From contig JAHJIJ010000024.1 in NCBI GenBank assembly GCA_018823325.1, positions 83,355-147,354 of the forward strand: a stretch of DNA of 64,000 nucleotides. The letters are read 5' to 3'. Source of the stretch: Alphaproteobacteria bacterium. Its GTDB lineage: Bacteria; Pseudomonadota; Alphaproteobacteria; Sphingomonadales; Sphingomonadaceae. The notes under the pieces were generated by a model that was not told where the DNA came from, did not search any database, and worked only from the letters and a program-made list of their open reading frames with translations. A program made the translations under genes and the position numbers. This document shows positions 34,895 through 44,145 of the stretch, piece after piece. Numbering within the stretch: the stretch's first letter is position 1; each line of letters starts with the position of its first letter.

Positions 34895-36376
34895 ATGGCC
34901 CGCAATTATCTGGTTCTCTGGCTGAGTGGCGCTCTGGTGGCCGGCTGCACCGCGACGCAATCGGGGGAAGCCCAGCAAGGCCAGATCCGTACCGCCACAT
35001 CGATGAGTCAGGCGGAGCGGCAGCAGGGGGCCAAGGCACATCCGGAACTGCTGGCCGAATTTGGCGGCGTCTACAGCGGGCCTCAGTCTGCCTATGTCAC
35101 GTCCGTCGGGCGTCGAATCGCGGTGCAATCGAGCCTCTCAAATCAGCAGAATGATTTCACGATCAGCCTGCTCAATTCTTCGGTGAACAACGCCTTCGCC
35201 GTGCCGGGCGGCTATGTTTATGTGACACGCCAGCTTCTTGCGCTGATGAACGATGAGGCTGAACTGGCCGGCGTCCTTGGTCATGAAGTCGGCCATGTCG
35301 CCGCGCAGCATAGCCAGCGGCGGCAGAGTGCCGCCACCCGGAACTCCATCCTTGGCGTTCTCGGACAGGTTCTCGTCGGCGCCGTAGCCGGCGACTCTGG
35401 ACTGGGGCAGCTTCTCCAGCGCGGGATCGGGACGGGTACGCAGCTCCTGACGCTCAAATTCTCGCGGTCGCAGGAGTATGAGGCGGACGATCTCGGCATC
35501 CGTTATCTCGCCAGCGCAGGTTATGATCCGAAGGCGCTCTCCTCGATGTTAGCGTCTCTTGCGGCGCAGAACACGCTGGACAGTCGCGTCAGAGGGCAAG
35601 CCAGTGCAGTGCCCGAATGGGCGAGCACGCACCCCGATCCGGCTTCGCGTGTTCGTCGCGCCTTGACGAATGCGCAGGCGACCCGGTCCACCAATAACGT
35701 CCGGAACCGGGACGTGTTCCTCAATAACCTGGGTGGCATGATTTACGGAGACGATCCCAAGGAGGGCATCGTCCAGGGCAATCAGTTCCTTCATCCAGTC
35801 ATGAAACTGAAATTCACTGCGCCCACCGGCTTTTCGATTCAGAACGGAACCAGCGCTGTGGCCGTGGTCGGCCAGTCCGGCCAGGCGCAATTCTCGATGG
35901 CGCAGTTCAACGGCAGTCTGGACAGCTACGTGCAATCAGTCTTTGCGCAACTCGCTGGTCAAGGGCAGGCGCCCGCGATCAGAGTTCAGCGCAACACGGT
36001 CAATGGCCTTCCGGTAGCCTCTGGCGCCGCGAGCATGTCTAACAGCCAGGGGACGCGACTTGATGTAACCGTCGTGGCTTATCAATTTGGCCCTTCGACT
36101 GCATATCATTTCATCGTGATTACGCCGGCAGGGCGGGGGCTTGGTCCGCTCTCAAGTCTGGTCAATTCCGTAGCGCGCATGAGCGACCAGGAAGCCGCAG
36201 CGATTCGGCCTCGGCGCCTCCAGCTGGTGACGGTGCGGCAGGGCGACACGGTGCAGACGCTGGCAAGCCGCATGGCTTTTGAGGACTATAAGGTGGAGCG
36301 CTTCCTTGTGCTGAATGGCCTCTCGGCCAATTCGCCGCTTCCAGTAGGCGGTAAGGTCAAGGTCGTGACTTATTGA
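34895..36376 (+). CDS. M48-family metalloprotease lipoprotein with C-terminal LysM-like domain
   Basis: A 493-residue periplasmic protease. The lipobox is LVAGC (Cys18), so it is membrane-anchored. The zinc motif HEVGH lies at residues 130-134, and SRSQEYEADDLGIRYL supplies the third ligand glutamate, as in BepA/YfgC and LoiP-type M48 enzymes that survey outer-membrane protein assembly. The C-terminal ~50 residues (VRQGDTVQTLASRMAFEDYKVERFLVLNGL) resemble a LysM peptidoglycan-binding unit. The ATG at 34895, preceded by GAGAGAGGGG, was chosen over an upstream in-frame ATG at 34829. Confidence 0.9.
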   Translation: MARNYLVLWLSGALVAGCTATQSGEAQQGQIRTATSMSQAERQQGAKAHPELLAEFGGVYSGPQSAYVTSVGRRIAVQSSLSNQQNDFTISLLNSSVNNAFAVPGGYVYVTRQLLALMNDEAELAGVLGHEVGHVAAQHSQRRQSAATRNSILGVLGQVLVGAVAGDSGLGQLLQRGIGTGTQLLTLKFSRSQEYEADDLGIRYLASAGYDPKALSSMLASLAAQNTLDSRVRGQASAVPEWASTHPDPASRVRRALTNAQATRSTNNVRNRDVFLNNLGGMIYGDDPKEGIVQGNQFLHPVMKLKFTAPTGFSIQNGTSAVAVVGQSGQAQFSMAQFNGSLDSYVQSVFAQLAGQGQAPAIRVQRNTVNGLPVASGAASMSNSQGTRLDVTVVAYQFGPSTAYHFIVITPAGRGLGPLSSLVNSVARMSDQEAAAIRPRRLQLVTVRQGDTVQTLASRMAFEDYKVERFLVLNGLSANSPLPVGGKVKVVTY

Positions 36377-36399
36377 GAACGACGCAGGCCGAAACAGAA

Positions 36400-36431
36400 A
36401 ACGGGTGGCAATCGCTTGATTGCCACCCGTT
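36400..36431 (-). terminator. Terminator between the M48 gene and the Flp pilin gene
   Basis: A 14-bp perfect stem, AACGGGTGGCAATC (36400-36413) with GATTGCCACCCGTT (36418-36431) and a 4-base loop. On the minus strand it is followed by TTTTCTGTTTC, so it is a good Rho-independent terminator for the pilin gene. It may also stop the convergent M48 transcript, although the plus-strand side lacks a T-run. Confidence 0.85.
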
Positions 36432-36471
36432 CTGATGAGGGAGTCGTCGAAACTCCTCAGGAGGTCGAAAC

Positions 36472-36642
36472 TTAGTTGCCGTTCTCGAGCGCCGTCGAAA
36501 CGTTCTGGAACGTGGTATTCAGGCTGCCGCCGATCGCGCTCATGCCAGCGATGGCTGCCACAGCGATCAGAGCCGCGATGAGGCCGTATTCAATGGCCGT
36601 CGCGCCTTTGTTGTCCTTGAACAACTTGCGAAGGGTCTTCAT
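36472..36642 (-). CDS. Flp/Fap-type pilin
   Basis: A 56-residue type IVb pilin precursor. The leader MKTLRKLFKDNKG is cut by prepilin peptidase after Gly, leaving ATAIEYGLIAALIAVAAIAG with the Glu at +5 and the adjoining Tyr that define Flp pilins. Assembled by a Tad system, Flp pili mediate surface adhesion. The ATG at 36642 is preceded by GAGGAGACCTCCT on the minus strand. No Tad assembly genes are in the window, so it is separated from, or an extra copy relative to, its machinery. A strong terminator follows. Confidence 0.93.
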   Translation of the reverse strand: MKTLRKLFKDNKGATAIEYGLIAALIAVAAIAGMSAIGGSLNTTFQNVSTALENGN

Positions 36643-36769
36643 AGGAGGTCTCCTCAATTCCTGGTAGATCAATCACCCGGCCACTGAACGAATTCAGAAA
36701 GCAGCGCAGTAATATCCGCGATTGATTTCCAAATTCCTAATCAACGTCGGATCTGTAAAAAAACTATCG

Positions 36770-36940
36770 TTAATGATTGTTTACTTCCGCAGAGACATTG
36801 TCCCACATGCCAACTGTCGACGAGGCGAGCTGGGATACCCCACCCACAATCGCAAGCACGATAAGTGAGAGGATCAGGCCGTATTCTACGGCGGTGGCGC
36901 CCTTTTCCGACGCCAGAACGCTAAGAATGACTGCGCGCAC
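36770..36940 (-). CDS. Second, divergent Flp-type pilin
   Basis: A second Flp-like pilin 127 bp upstream of the first on the same strand. With a GTG start at 36940 it is also 56 residues long: VRAVILSVLASEKG then ATAVEYGLILSLIVLAIVGG, so leader, cleavage glycine and the Glu-Tyr pair are all kept. The equal length is the main reason for choosing the GTG; an upstream ATG at 36988 would add 16 residues of poor leader sequence. A GGGGGA precedes the GTG. The body after the helix (SQLASSTVGMWDNVSAEVNNH) differs from the first pilin. Confidence 0.82.
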   Translation of the reverse strand: MRAVILSVLASEKGATAVEYGLILSLIVLAIVGGVSQLASSTVGMWDNVSAEVNNH

Positions 36941-37021
36941 GGATTTCCCCCGGAGACAAAATGCGGTGATCCAGTATGTAAGCCGCAAGTCGTTAACAAT
37001 TTGTAGGGATGGCGTGCGACC

Positions 37022-37441
37022 GTGACAGTCTCGCTTTTGCCGGGTTCACCACTTGTTGTTGTTGCCGCCGCGCTGGTCGATGCGCAGGCGCGTGTCTTCG
37101 TTCAGCAGCGCCCGCTCGAAAAGGCAATGGGCGGACTTTGGGAATTTCCCGGCGGCAAGGTTGAACCGAACGAGACACCCGAGGCCGCACTGATCAGAGA
37201 ATTACGCGAAGAGCTGGCGATCGAAACAGAAAGCGCATGCCTCGCGCCGGCAAGCTTCTCCACCGGCTCAATTGGCACGCGTCCGCTTCTTCTGCTGTTG
37301 TATGTCTGCCGCAAATGGAAAGGCGTGGTTCGTCCGACCGAAGCGCCAGACAGTCGCTGGCTGCGGACTCATCAGCTCTTCGCCCTCGATATGCCGCCTG
37401 CCGATGCGCCGCTCGTCGCGATGCTGGACGCGCTGCTCTAA
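37022..37441 (+). CDS. mutT: MutT-type NUDIX hydrolase (8-oxo-dGTP diphosphatase)
   Basis: Cleans the nucleotide pool of oxidised dGTP. The 139-residue protein has the full NUDIX box GGKVEPNETPEAALIRELREELAI (G-x5-E-x7-REUxEE), preceded by GGLWEFPGG, the MutT-specific context. The start is GTG at 37022. It overlaps the convergent methyltransferase gene by 4 bp. Other NUDIX substrates are possible. Confidence 0.88.
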   Translation: MTVSLLPGSPLVVVAAALVDAQARVFVQQRPLEKAMGGLWEFPGGKVEPNETPEAALIRELREELAIETESACLAPASFSTGSIGTRPLLLLLYVCRKWKGVVRPTEAPDSRWLRTHQLFALDMPPADAPLVAMLDALL

Positions 37442-38298
37442 TCGTTTCTGTCGCCGGCAGACCGCAAGGCCTCGGCGAGCGAAACCGTTGCGCTGCCGCG
37501 ACGCGCCGGGCGGGGCTGGCCGGGGTCTGGCGCCCAGCCGCTGCCGTGCAAGATCACAAAGCGCTCGCGTGTCCGCCCGTCCGGCTCAGCAGCCTGCGCG
37601 AAATGCTCGGCTGCACGGGCGAGACCGGCGCGGGTGAGCGGTGGCGGCGGCGATGCCAGACATTGCGCGCCACCCATGCCGCGCAAATCGGCAATCAGGC
37701 TAAAGATCGATCCATAGCGGACGTCGAGATTCTCGCTGTCCGCCACGGGCATCGCAAAGCCGGCGCGCGCAAGCAGATCACCCAGCGCGCGGACATCGAT
37801 CTGCGGATGGACCCGTTGCGCGGGCCGGTCGCCATCCGCCGCGAGCAGGGCGGCCTTGAGGCGGGGTAGGGATCCGGCGCCGATCATCGCGAGCAGCAGC
37901 AACCCATCGGGCACGAGCGCTCGGTTGAGCGCAATCAGCGCGCCGGGCAGATCGTTGATCGTATCGAGCGTGCCGCAGCAGAGAATGAGATCGAAGCTGT
38001 GCGGCGCATAAGGCAGGCTGTCCTCGCGAACGATGTCGCCGCCGTACTGACCGGCCCAGATGGTGCCGGGATCGGCGCAGGTCACGGCGCATCCGCGTGC
38101 CTCCAGCGGGTCGATCAGGCGCCGGTCTGGGCAACCGATCAGCAGCACACGCTGGAAATCGCGCTGAACATCGCCCAGGCGCTCCAGCATCTCGCCCGCC
38201 ATCTCGGCGTAGAGAAAATCATGCGCCTGGAAGTTCTGCGCAGCGCGATCTCGCCGATGCGCGCGCAGCGCTTCGTTGAAGATATGGGGCACGGTCAT
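37438..38298 (-). CDS. SAM-dependent methyltransferase, BioC/NDUFAF5-like
   Basis: A 286-residue protein. The conserved N-terminal helix HDFLYAEMAGEMLERLGDVQRDF, the degenerate SAM motif VLLIGCPDR, and LCCGTLDTINDLPGALIALNRALVPDGLLLLAMIG together resemble the alphaproteobacterial relatives of mitochondrial NDUFAF5 (an arginine hydroxylase of complex I) and of BioC. The activity is therefore uncertain. The ATG at 38298 (MTVPHIFNEALRAHRRDRAA) is the family start. It is divergent from comF with 43 bp between start codons. Confidence 0.82.
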   Translation of the reverse strand: MTVPHIFNEALRAHRRDRAAQNFQAHDFLYAEMAGEMLERLGDVQRDFQRVLLIGCPDRRLIDPLEARGCAVTCADPGTIWAGQYGGDIVREDSLPYAPHSFDLILCCGTLDTINDLPGALIALNRALVPDGLLLLAMIGAGSLPRLKAALLAADGDRPAQRVHPQIDVRALGDLLARAGFAMPVADSENLDVRYGSIFSLIADLRGMGGAQCLASPPPPLTRAGLARAAEHFAQAAEPDGRTRERFVILHGSGWAPDPGQPRPARRGSATVSLAEALRSAGDRND

Positions 38299-38341
38299 GG
38301 CCGGGCTTGTGCCGCCTCCCATCGCGTGGAACAAGCCGCTT

Positions 38342-39106
38342 ATGGCAGTTCGTCCGCTTTTTGAGGCCGCAGTTCGGCCGCTGCTTGATTATGCGCTGCC
38401 GCCACGCTGCCCCGGCTGCGGCATCGTCGTAGAGACGGTTCGGACGTTCTGCCCGGACTGCTGGTTATCCATCGACTTCATCGGCGAACCACTTTGCTCA
38501 ATATGCGGAGTCGATCTTCCAGCCGCCGCCGGAGCGGACCTGATCTGCGGCGCCTGCATGGCCAGCCCGCCGCCTTATGATCATGTGCGCGCGGTCATGA
38601 CTTATGGCCATGTGGCGCGGACGGTGGCGCACCGGCTCAAATATGGTCGTCGCCTCAGCCTCGCCAAGGTGATGGCCGAGCAGATGGGTCGGCTGCTCGG
38701 CGATGAAGGCGGTAACGGGGAGGGGATACGTGACGGGCCGATTCTTGTGCCCGTTCCTCTCCATCGCTGGCGAATCTGGTCGCGGGGCTTCAATCAATCC
38801 GTCCTGATCGCCCGCGAGATGTCCCGAAAGACGGGCCATGTGCTCGAGCCGGATTTGCTGCGCCGGATCAAGTCCACCCCGCCAATGCACGCGCTCAGCC
38901 GCAGGGAGCGGGAGAATCTCGTGAAAGGCGCCTTCGCGCTGGCGCCGGATGCACGCGGTCGTCTGGCAGGAAGGCATGTCATTCTTGTCGATGACATCTG
39001 GACAACTGGCGCGACGGCAAGCGCTTGTGCGCGGCTGCTTCGTTCCGCGGGCGCCGTGCGTATCGACGTGCTCTGCTGGACCCGGGTCGCCGTCGGCGAA
39101 CATTGA
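38342..39106 (+). CDS. ComF family phosphoribosyltransferase-like protein
   Basis: A 254-residue protein with an N-terminal zinc-ribbon-like part holding four CxxC-type pairs (CPGCG, CPDC, CSICG, CGAC) and a C-terminal PRTase domain. The PRPP loop is VILVDDIWTTGATASA, preceded by PVPLHRWRIWSRGFNQS and the conserved KSTPPMHALSRRERENLVKGAF. ComF is needed for DNA uptake in naturally competent bacteria; in others (GntX/YhgH) the role is unclear. The ATG at 38342 is preferred over 38276, which would start inside the divergent methyltransferase gene. Confidence 0.87.
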   Translation: MAVRPLFEAAVRPLLDYALPPRCPGCGIVVETVRTFCPDCWLSIDFIGEPLCSICGVDLPAAAGADLICGACMASPPPYDHVRAVMTYGHVARTVAHRLKYGRRLSLAKVMAEQMGRLLGDEGGNGEGIRDGPILVPVPLHRWRIWSRGFNQSVLIAREMSRKTGHVLEPDLLRRIKSTPPMHALSRRERENLVKGAFALAPDARGRLAGRHVILVDDIWTTGATASACARLLRSAGAVRIDVLCWTRVAVGEH

Positions 39107-39180
39107 CATTCGCAGAGCACCGCACAACATCCTTTTTCAGAATTGTGACATCTTAATTTTGACAAGGGAACTGGCCGCTT

Positions 39181-39438
39181 ATGGCGCATGTCGAGATCTA
39201 TACCCGGGCGTTTTGCGGATATTGCGCGCGCGCTACGAACCTCTTGCGGGACAAAGGCGTCGATTTCGAGGAATATGATCTCACCATGGGCGGCCCCAAA
39301 CGTGCGGAGATGATCGAGCGAGCAAATGGCCGGGCGACATTTCCCCAGATTTTCATTGGTGGCCAGCATATCGGCGGCAGCGACGACCTGATGGCGCTCG
39401 AACAAAGCGGCAAACTCGACCAGCTTCTGCAAGCCTGA
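39181..39438 (+). CDS. grxC: Glutaredoxin 3
   Basis: An 85-residue dithiol glutaredoxin with active site CGYC (residues 12-15), the glutathione-binding TFPQIFIGGQHIGGSDDL and the cis-Pro in place. It reduces protein disulfides and glutathione mixed disulfides in the cytoplasm. ATG at 39181. The nitrilase-family gene follows 8 bp later, so grxC and the two genes after it form a probable operon. Confidence 0.96.
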   Translation: MAHVEIYTRAFCGYCARATNLLRDKGVDFEEYDLTMGGPKRAEMIERANGRATFPQIFIGGQHIGGSDDLMALEQSGKLDQLLQA

Positions 39439-39446
39439 CCTAGCTC

Positions 39447-40271
39447 ATGCGCGTCGCTCTGTTTCAGATGACCTCGGGCATCGACCCGGCAGAGAATCGC
39501 AAGCTGCTCGTGGCGGCGGTGGCCGAGGCGGCAGAGGGCGGGGCCGACATGCTGTTCACGCCGGAAATGAGCGGGCTTCTCGATCAGGATCGCAGACGCT
39601 CGGAGCAGTTTATCGCCACCGAGGATGCAGACGAGACGCTTGCGGCTGTTCGGGAGGCTGCGCGGGACCACGGGCTGTGGGTGCATCTGGGATCATTGGC
39701 GTTGCGCGACGCGGCTTCGGAAAAGCGCGTGAACCGGGGGGTCCTGATTGACGCCGCCGGCGAGATTCGCGCGCGCTATGACAAGATCCACCTGTTCGAT
39801 GTCGATCTGCCGACTGGGGAGCGGTGGCGGGAATCCAATGTCTATCAAGGTGGACGGAATGCGGTGCTGGCGATGACGCCCTGGGGCAGAATCGGCCTCA
39901 CCATCTGCTATGATCTGCGCTTTCCCGATCTTTTCCGTGCCTTGAGCGACGCTGGTGCGGATATCATTACCGTTCCGGCTGCCTTTACCGTTCCGACCGG
40001 AGATGCGCATTGGCACGTGCTCCTGCGCGCGCGTGCGATCGAATCGTCGGCTTTCGTGGTGGCAGCAGGGCAATGCGGTCTTCATGAGGATGGGCGCAGA
40101 ACCTATGGGCATAGTCTCGTCATTGATCCGTGGGGCGCGATCTTGCTTGACGCGGGCGACAAACCCGGCCTCCATTGGGCGGACCTCGACCTCAGCCGCG
40201 TTGCGGAAGTTCGCTCGAAGATCCCGGTCTTGCGCCACAGAAAACCCATTGAGGACGTTGTTGTCTCGTGA
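39447..40271 (+). CDS. Carbon-nitrogen hydrolase, Nit1/omega-amidase-like
   Basis: A 274-residue nitrilase-superfamily enzyme. The catalytic triad is seen as Glu in LFTPEMSG, Lys in RYDKIHLFDV and Cys in LTICYDLRFPDLFR. The RFPDLFRAL context matches the Nit1/Nit2 group, known for deaminated-glutathione amidase and omega-amidase activities, rather than true nitrilases. The neighbouring glutaredoxin makes the glutathione-repair role attractive. Its 3' end overlaps the DUF1178 start by 4 bp. Confidence 0.9.
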   Translation: MRVALFQMTSGIDPAENRKLLVAAVAEAAEGGADMLFTPEMSGLLDQDRRRSEQFIATEDADETLAAVREAARDHGLWVHLGSLALRDAASEKRVNRGVLIDAAGEIRARYDKIHLFDVDLPTGERWRESNVYQGGRNAVLAMTPWGRIGLTICYDLRFPDLFRALSDAGADIITVPAAFTVPTGDAHWHVLLRARAIESSAFVVAAGQCGLHEDGRRTYGHSLVIDPWGAILLDAGDKPGLHWADLDLSRVAEVRSKIPVLRHRKPIEDVVVS

Positions 40272-40756
40272 TTTCCTTCGATCTCAAGTGCAGCCATCAT
40301 CATGTGTTCGAGGCCTGGTTCCGGTCGTCGGCGGATTTTGAACTCCAGCAGGCGGAGGGGCTTTTGCTGTGTCCGACATGCGGAGACCAGAAGATCGCCA
40401 AGTCAGTCATGGCGCCGGCTGTTGCGACCAAGGGGAACCGGAAGACAGCGGCGCGGCAAGGCGCTGCCGGATCATCGGAAGAGGCGGTTCCTGTCGCGGC
40501 CATGTCCGGTGATGACGCCGAGCGGATCAATGCCTTGATGACCGCTTTGGCGGAAGCGCAGGCGAAGATGATCGGCGATTCCGAATGGGTTGGCGATCGC
40601 TTCGCCGACAAGGCCCGTGCCATCTACTATGGCGAAGCCGAGCCGCGCATCATCCATGGAACCGCGAACCCGGAACAGACCCGTGAAATGCTGGATGAAG
40701 GCTTGCCCGTTGCGCCGCTCCTGATCCCCATTGCGCCACCCGACAAGACGCATTGA
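40268..40756 (+). CDS. DUF1178 family protein
   Basis: A 162-residue protein. It opens MISFDLKCSHHHVFEAWFRSSADFELQ, then CPTCG, giving a small putative zinc-binding unit, and ends with WVGDRFADKARAIYYGEAEPRIIHG and the EEGLPVAPLL-like LDEGLPVAPLLIP, the family signature. Function unknown. The GTG start at 40268 overlaps the upstream stop in GTGA form, indicating coupling with the amidase gene. Confidence 0.9.
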   Translation: MISFDLKCSHHHVFEAWFRSSADFELQQAEGLLLCPTCGDQKIAKSVMAPAVATKGNRKTAARQGAAGSSEEAVPVAAMSGDDAERINALMTALAEAQAKMIGDSEWVGDRFADKARAIYYGEAEPRIIHGTANPEQTREMLDEGLPVAPLLIPIAPPDKTH

Positions 40757-40770
40757 ACGACAAGAGGCGT

Positions 40771-43700
40771 TCAATGAAAATCACGCGATTTCGGGATGAT
40801 GCGTACGTCTCGTGGGTGTCTCGCGTTTGAGTGTATCGGGCCAGGTAGCGCAGTGCCTGGCAAATCTTGCCTCTTTTCCTCCTGATTGAGGCGATCGAGC
40901 AGGGCGCTGCGATCCATGATGCGGTCCGCCATCAGGTGCATGACTCCTTCCGCGCTCTTTTGTACCTTGCCATGCACTTCCATCAGGCGTGAGGCCATCA
41001 ACGGGCGACGATAGCGCTCAAACAAACGCGCCCAGAGCAGCACGTTCACGATTCCGGTTTCATCTTCCAGCGTCACGAAAATGGCGTTGCCCTTGCCAGG
41101 GCGTTGACGGATCAGGACCACGCCTGCCGCTTTTACCCGGCGACCGTCCGGCGCGGCGAGCAATTCGGCGCTGGAGAGGATGCGCTCGGCACGCAGCGTT
41201 TCGCGCAGGAAGTGCATGGGATGCTGTTTGAGCGACAGTCGGGTGGTCTGATAATCCGTCGCGACTTCTTCCGACAATGGCATGGCCGGGAGAGCGGCGT
41301 TCGGCTCGGCTGCAAGCTCGCGTGCGTCTGCGGCAGCGAAAAGGGGAAGTTCCCGGCCTTCGGGTATTCGACGCACTTCCCATGCTGCCGTGCGTCGCTC
41401 CATGCCGAGTGAACGACAGGCGTCGGCATTGGCGAGCAGGCGAAGCGCGCGGGCCGGCAGCGGGGTCGTGACGGACGATTCGGACGACTGGCCATGCTGT
41501 TGCCGCACGCGCACGCGGCGCCCGAGCTCCTCCATACTCGCAAAGGCACCGCGTGCCTGGCGTTCAGCGACGATGGCGCGTCCCCAGGACTCGTGAAAAC
41601 CATCGATCTGGCGGAAGCCGAGACGGAGTGCATGGCCTTTATCCAGCCGGCTTGCCGTGACGCCCCAGTTCCAGCGCTCATGCACTTCGCTATCGACGGC
41701 GCCGGATTCGAGACGGTTGTCCCAGTCACTGTGATTGATGTCGATTGCGCGCACATCGACCCCATGTTCATGCGCATCGCGGACGATCTGTGCAGGGGCA
41801 TAGAAGCCCATTGGTTGCGCATTAAGAAGCGAGGCGGCGAACACCGCCGGATATGCGCATTTGAGCCATGCCGAAACATAGACCAGCAGCGCGAAGGAAA
41901 TGGCGTGGCTTTCGGGAAAGCCATAGCTGCCAAATCCCTTGATCTGGTTGTAGCAGCGCTGCGCGAAATCCCGCTGGTAACCGCGCGCAACCATCCCCTC
42001 GATCATCTTGCGTTCGAAATTGTCGATCGTGCCGACGTGGCGGAAGGTCGCCATCGCACGACGAAGCTGGTTGGCTTCGCCGGACGTGAAGCCCGCTGCC
42101 GTAATGGCGAGTTTCATGGCCTGCTCCTGAAAGAGCGGTACGCCGTAGGTGTCACCCAGGACTCCGCGCAGTTCGTCGGGATCATGGGGTGGGGCAGGGG
42201 CAGGAAACTCGACGGCTTCCTTCCCGGAACGCCGCTTGAGATAGGGATGCACCATGTCGCCTTCGATCGGACCAGGGCGGACGATGGCCACCTGCACGGC
42301 AAGATCATAGAATTTTCGCGGCTTGAGGCGCGGCAGCATGTTGATCTGGGCCCGGCTCTCGACCTGAAAGACGCCGACGCTGTCACCCTTGCAGAGCATG
42401 TCGTACACCGCAGGCACCTCCTGCGGGACACTTGCCAGGGTAAGATCGGCAAAGCCGTGCGCACGCATCATCTCGAAGGCTTTGCGAATGCAGCTCAGCA
42501 TCCCGAGCGCCAGAACATCGACCTTCATCAGACCGAGCGCGTCGATATCGTCCTTGTCCCATTCGATGAAGGTGCGCCCCTCCATGGCGGCATTGTGGAT
42601 CGGCACCAGTTCATCGAGTCGTCCCTGTGTCAGCACGAAACCGCCGACATGCTGTGAGAGGTGGCGGGGCATGTCGAGCAGCTGATCGACCAGCCAGCGC
42701 AGGCGGACCAGTTCGGGCGCGTTCGGATCGAAGCCGGCATTGGCGACCCTTTGCGCTTCCATTGCGCCGGCATGGCTCCCCCAGACCGTGCTGGTCAGGC
42801 GCGCGGTCACGTCTTCGGAGAGGCCCAGCACCTTGCCCACCTCGCGCACTGCACTTTTGGGACGATAATGAATGACCGTGGCGGCGATGCCGGCGCGGCT
42901 GCGGCCATAGCGTTCGTAGATGTGCTGGATCACCTCTTCGCGGCGCTCATGCTCGAAATCGACGTCGATATCGGGCGGTTCATTGCGTTCGGCCGAGACG
43001 AAGCGGGAGAAGAGCAGATTGAACCGGGCAGGATCGACCGAGGTGATGCCAAGAAAGTAACAGACGGCGGAATTGGCTGCCGATCCCCGGCCCTGACACA
43101 GGATAGGCGGATCGAGCGAGCGGGCGAATTTGACCAGCTCGTAGACCGTGAGGAAATAGCAGGCGTAGCGTCGCTTGCGGATTAGCCGGAATTCGGTGCG
43201 CAGCATGTTACGGATCCGCCGCGGAATACCGTCCGGATAGGCCTTTTCGACCGCTTGCATCGTCAGGTGCTTGAGCCAGGGCAGGGGCTTCCACCCCTTG
43301 GGAACCGGTTCGCGCGGATATTGGTAGCGCAGTTCGTCGAGCGTGAAGCCGATCCGGGACAGAATGTCGGTCGATGCCGTCAGGGCTTGTGGAAGCACCT
43401 GGAACAGCCGCGCCATCTCGGACGGAGATTTGAGGTGTCGCTCGGCATTGGCGAGCAGGCGTGTCCCGGCCCCCGCGATTGTGGTGCCCTCGCGAATGCA
43501 GGTGACGATATCGTGAAGCGGGCGCTGCTCGGCAGTCGCGTAAAGAGCATCATTCGTGGCAAGCAGCGCTATGCCAGTGCGCGCGGAAAGTGCCTGAAGG
43601 CGGGCGAGACGGCGCTGATCATCGCCACGCCGCGCCATCGTGGCAGCGATCCATAGCGGCGCGCGTCCGGCGAGGCGGCGCAGCAGGAACTCATGGCTTT

Positions 43701-44145
43701 CATCGGCGATGGCGATGAGCAGCAGCCCCTCGGCATGCTCGATAAGATCGGCAATGTAGAGCGTACACTGCCCCTTGTCGGCACGGCGATTCCCCAGAGT
43801 GAGCAGGCGGGTGAGGCGGCCCCAGCCCGCCCTGTCCACCGGATAGGCAATGATATCCGGCGTACCGTCCGCAAAGACCAGACGCGCGCCGACCACGAGA
43901 CGAAAATCGAATGCTGGAAGTACTTCTGGGGGTAGCTTTGCCTTGAAGTCTCTGAGGGCGGCATAAGCGCGCACTACGCCCGCTACCGTGTTGCGATCGG
44001 CAATGCCAATGCCCTTATATCCGAGCGAGATCGCCCGTGTGACCATGTCCGCCGGATGCGCGCTGCCGCGCAGGAAGGAATAGCTGGTCGCTGCGATCAG
44101 CTCGGCAAAGCATGGGGACCGGGTCGTCGCGGGTATGGCGCTCAT
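40771..44145 (-). CDS. dnaE2: Error-prone DNA polymerase DnaE2
   Basis: The catalytic component of the ImuA-ImuB-DnaE2 mutasome, which replicates across lesions after DNA damage. The 1124-residue protein has an N-terminal PHP domain (YSFLRGSAHPADMVTRAISLGYKGIGIADRNT), the polymerase core with PPDIDVDFEHERREEV near residues 390-400, the ICQGRGSAANSAVCY element in the form ILCQGRGSAANSAVC, and a C-terminal OB region. It ends with PRDVRIIPKSRDFH, the DnaE2-specific tail. Its ATG overlaps the imuB stop by 4 bp. Length is normal. Confidence 0.97.
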   Translation of the reverse strand: MSAIPATTRSPCFAELIAATSYSFLRGSAHPADMVTRAISLGYKGIGIADRNTVAGVVRAYAALRDFKAKLPPEVLPAFDFRLVVGARLVFADGTPDIIAYPVDRAGWGRLTRLLTLGNRRADKGQCTLYIADLIEHAEGLLLIAIADESHEFLLRRLAGRAPLWIAATMARRGDDQRRLARLQALSARTGIALLATNDALYATAEQRPLHDIVTCIREGTTIAGAGTRLLANAERHLKSPSEMARLFQVLPQALTASTDILSRIGFTLDELRYQYPREPVPKGWKPLPWLKHLTMQAVEKAYPDGIPRRIRNMLRTEFRLIRKRRYACYFLTVYELVKFARSLDPPILCQGRGSAANSAVCYFLGITSVDPARFNLLFSRFVSAERNEPPDIDVDFEHERREEVIQHIYERYGRSRAGIAATVIHYRPKSAVREVGKVLGLSEDVTARLTSTVWGSHAGAMEAQRVANAGFDPNAPELVRLRWLVDQLLDMPRHLSQHVGGFVLTQGRLDELVPIHNAAMEGRTFIEWDKDDIDALGLMKVDVLALGMLSCIRKAFEMMRAHGFADLTLASVPQEVPAVYDMLCKGDSVGVFQVESRAQINMLPRLKPRKFYDLAVQVAIVRPGPIEGDMVHPYLKRRSGKEAVEFPAPAPPHDPDELRGVLGDTYGVPLFQEQAMKLAITAAGFTSGEANQLRRAMATFRHVGTIDNFERKMIEGMVARGYQRDFAQRCYNQIKGFGSYGFPESHAISFALLVYVSAWLKCAYPAVFAASLLNAQPMGFYAPAQIVRDAHEHGVDVRAIDINHSDWDNRLESGAVDSEVHERWNWGVTASRLDKGHALRLGFRQIDGFHESWGRAIVAERQARGAFASMEELGRRVRVRQQHGQSSESSVTTPLPARALRLLANADACRSLGMERRTAAWEVRRIPEGRELPLFAAADARELAAEPNAALPAMPLSEEVATDYQTTRLSLKQHPMHFLRETLRAERILSSAELLAAPDGRRVKAAGVVLIRQRPGKGNAIFVTLEDETGIVNVLLWARLFERYRRPLMASRLMEVHGKVQKSAEGVMHLMADRIMDRSALLDRLNQEEKRQDLPGTALPGPIHSNARHPRDVRIIPKSRDFH

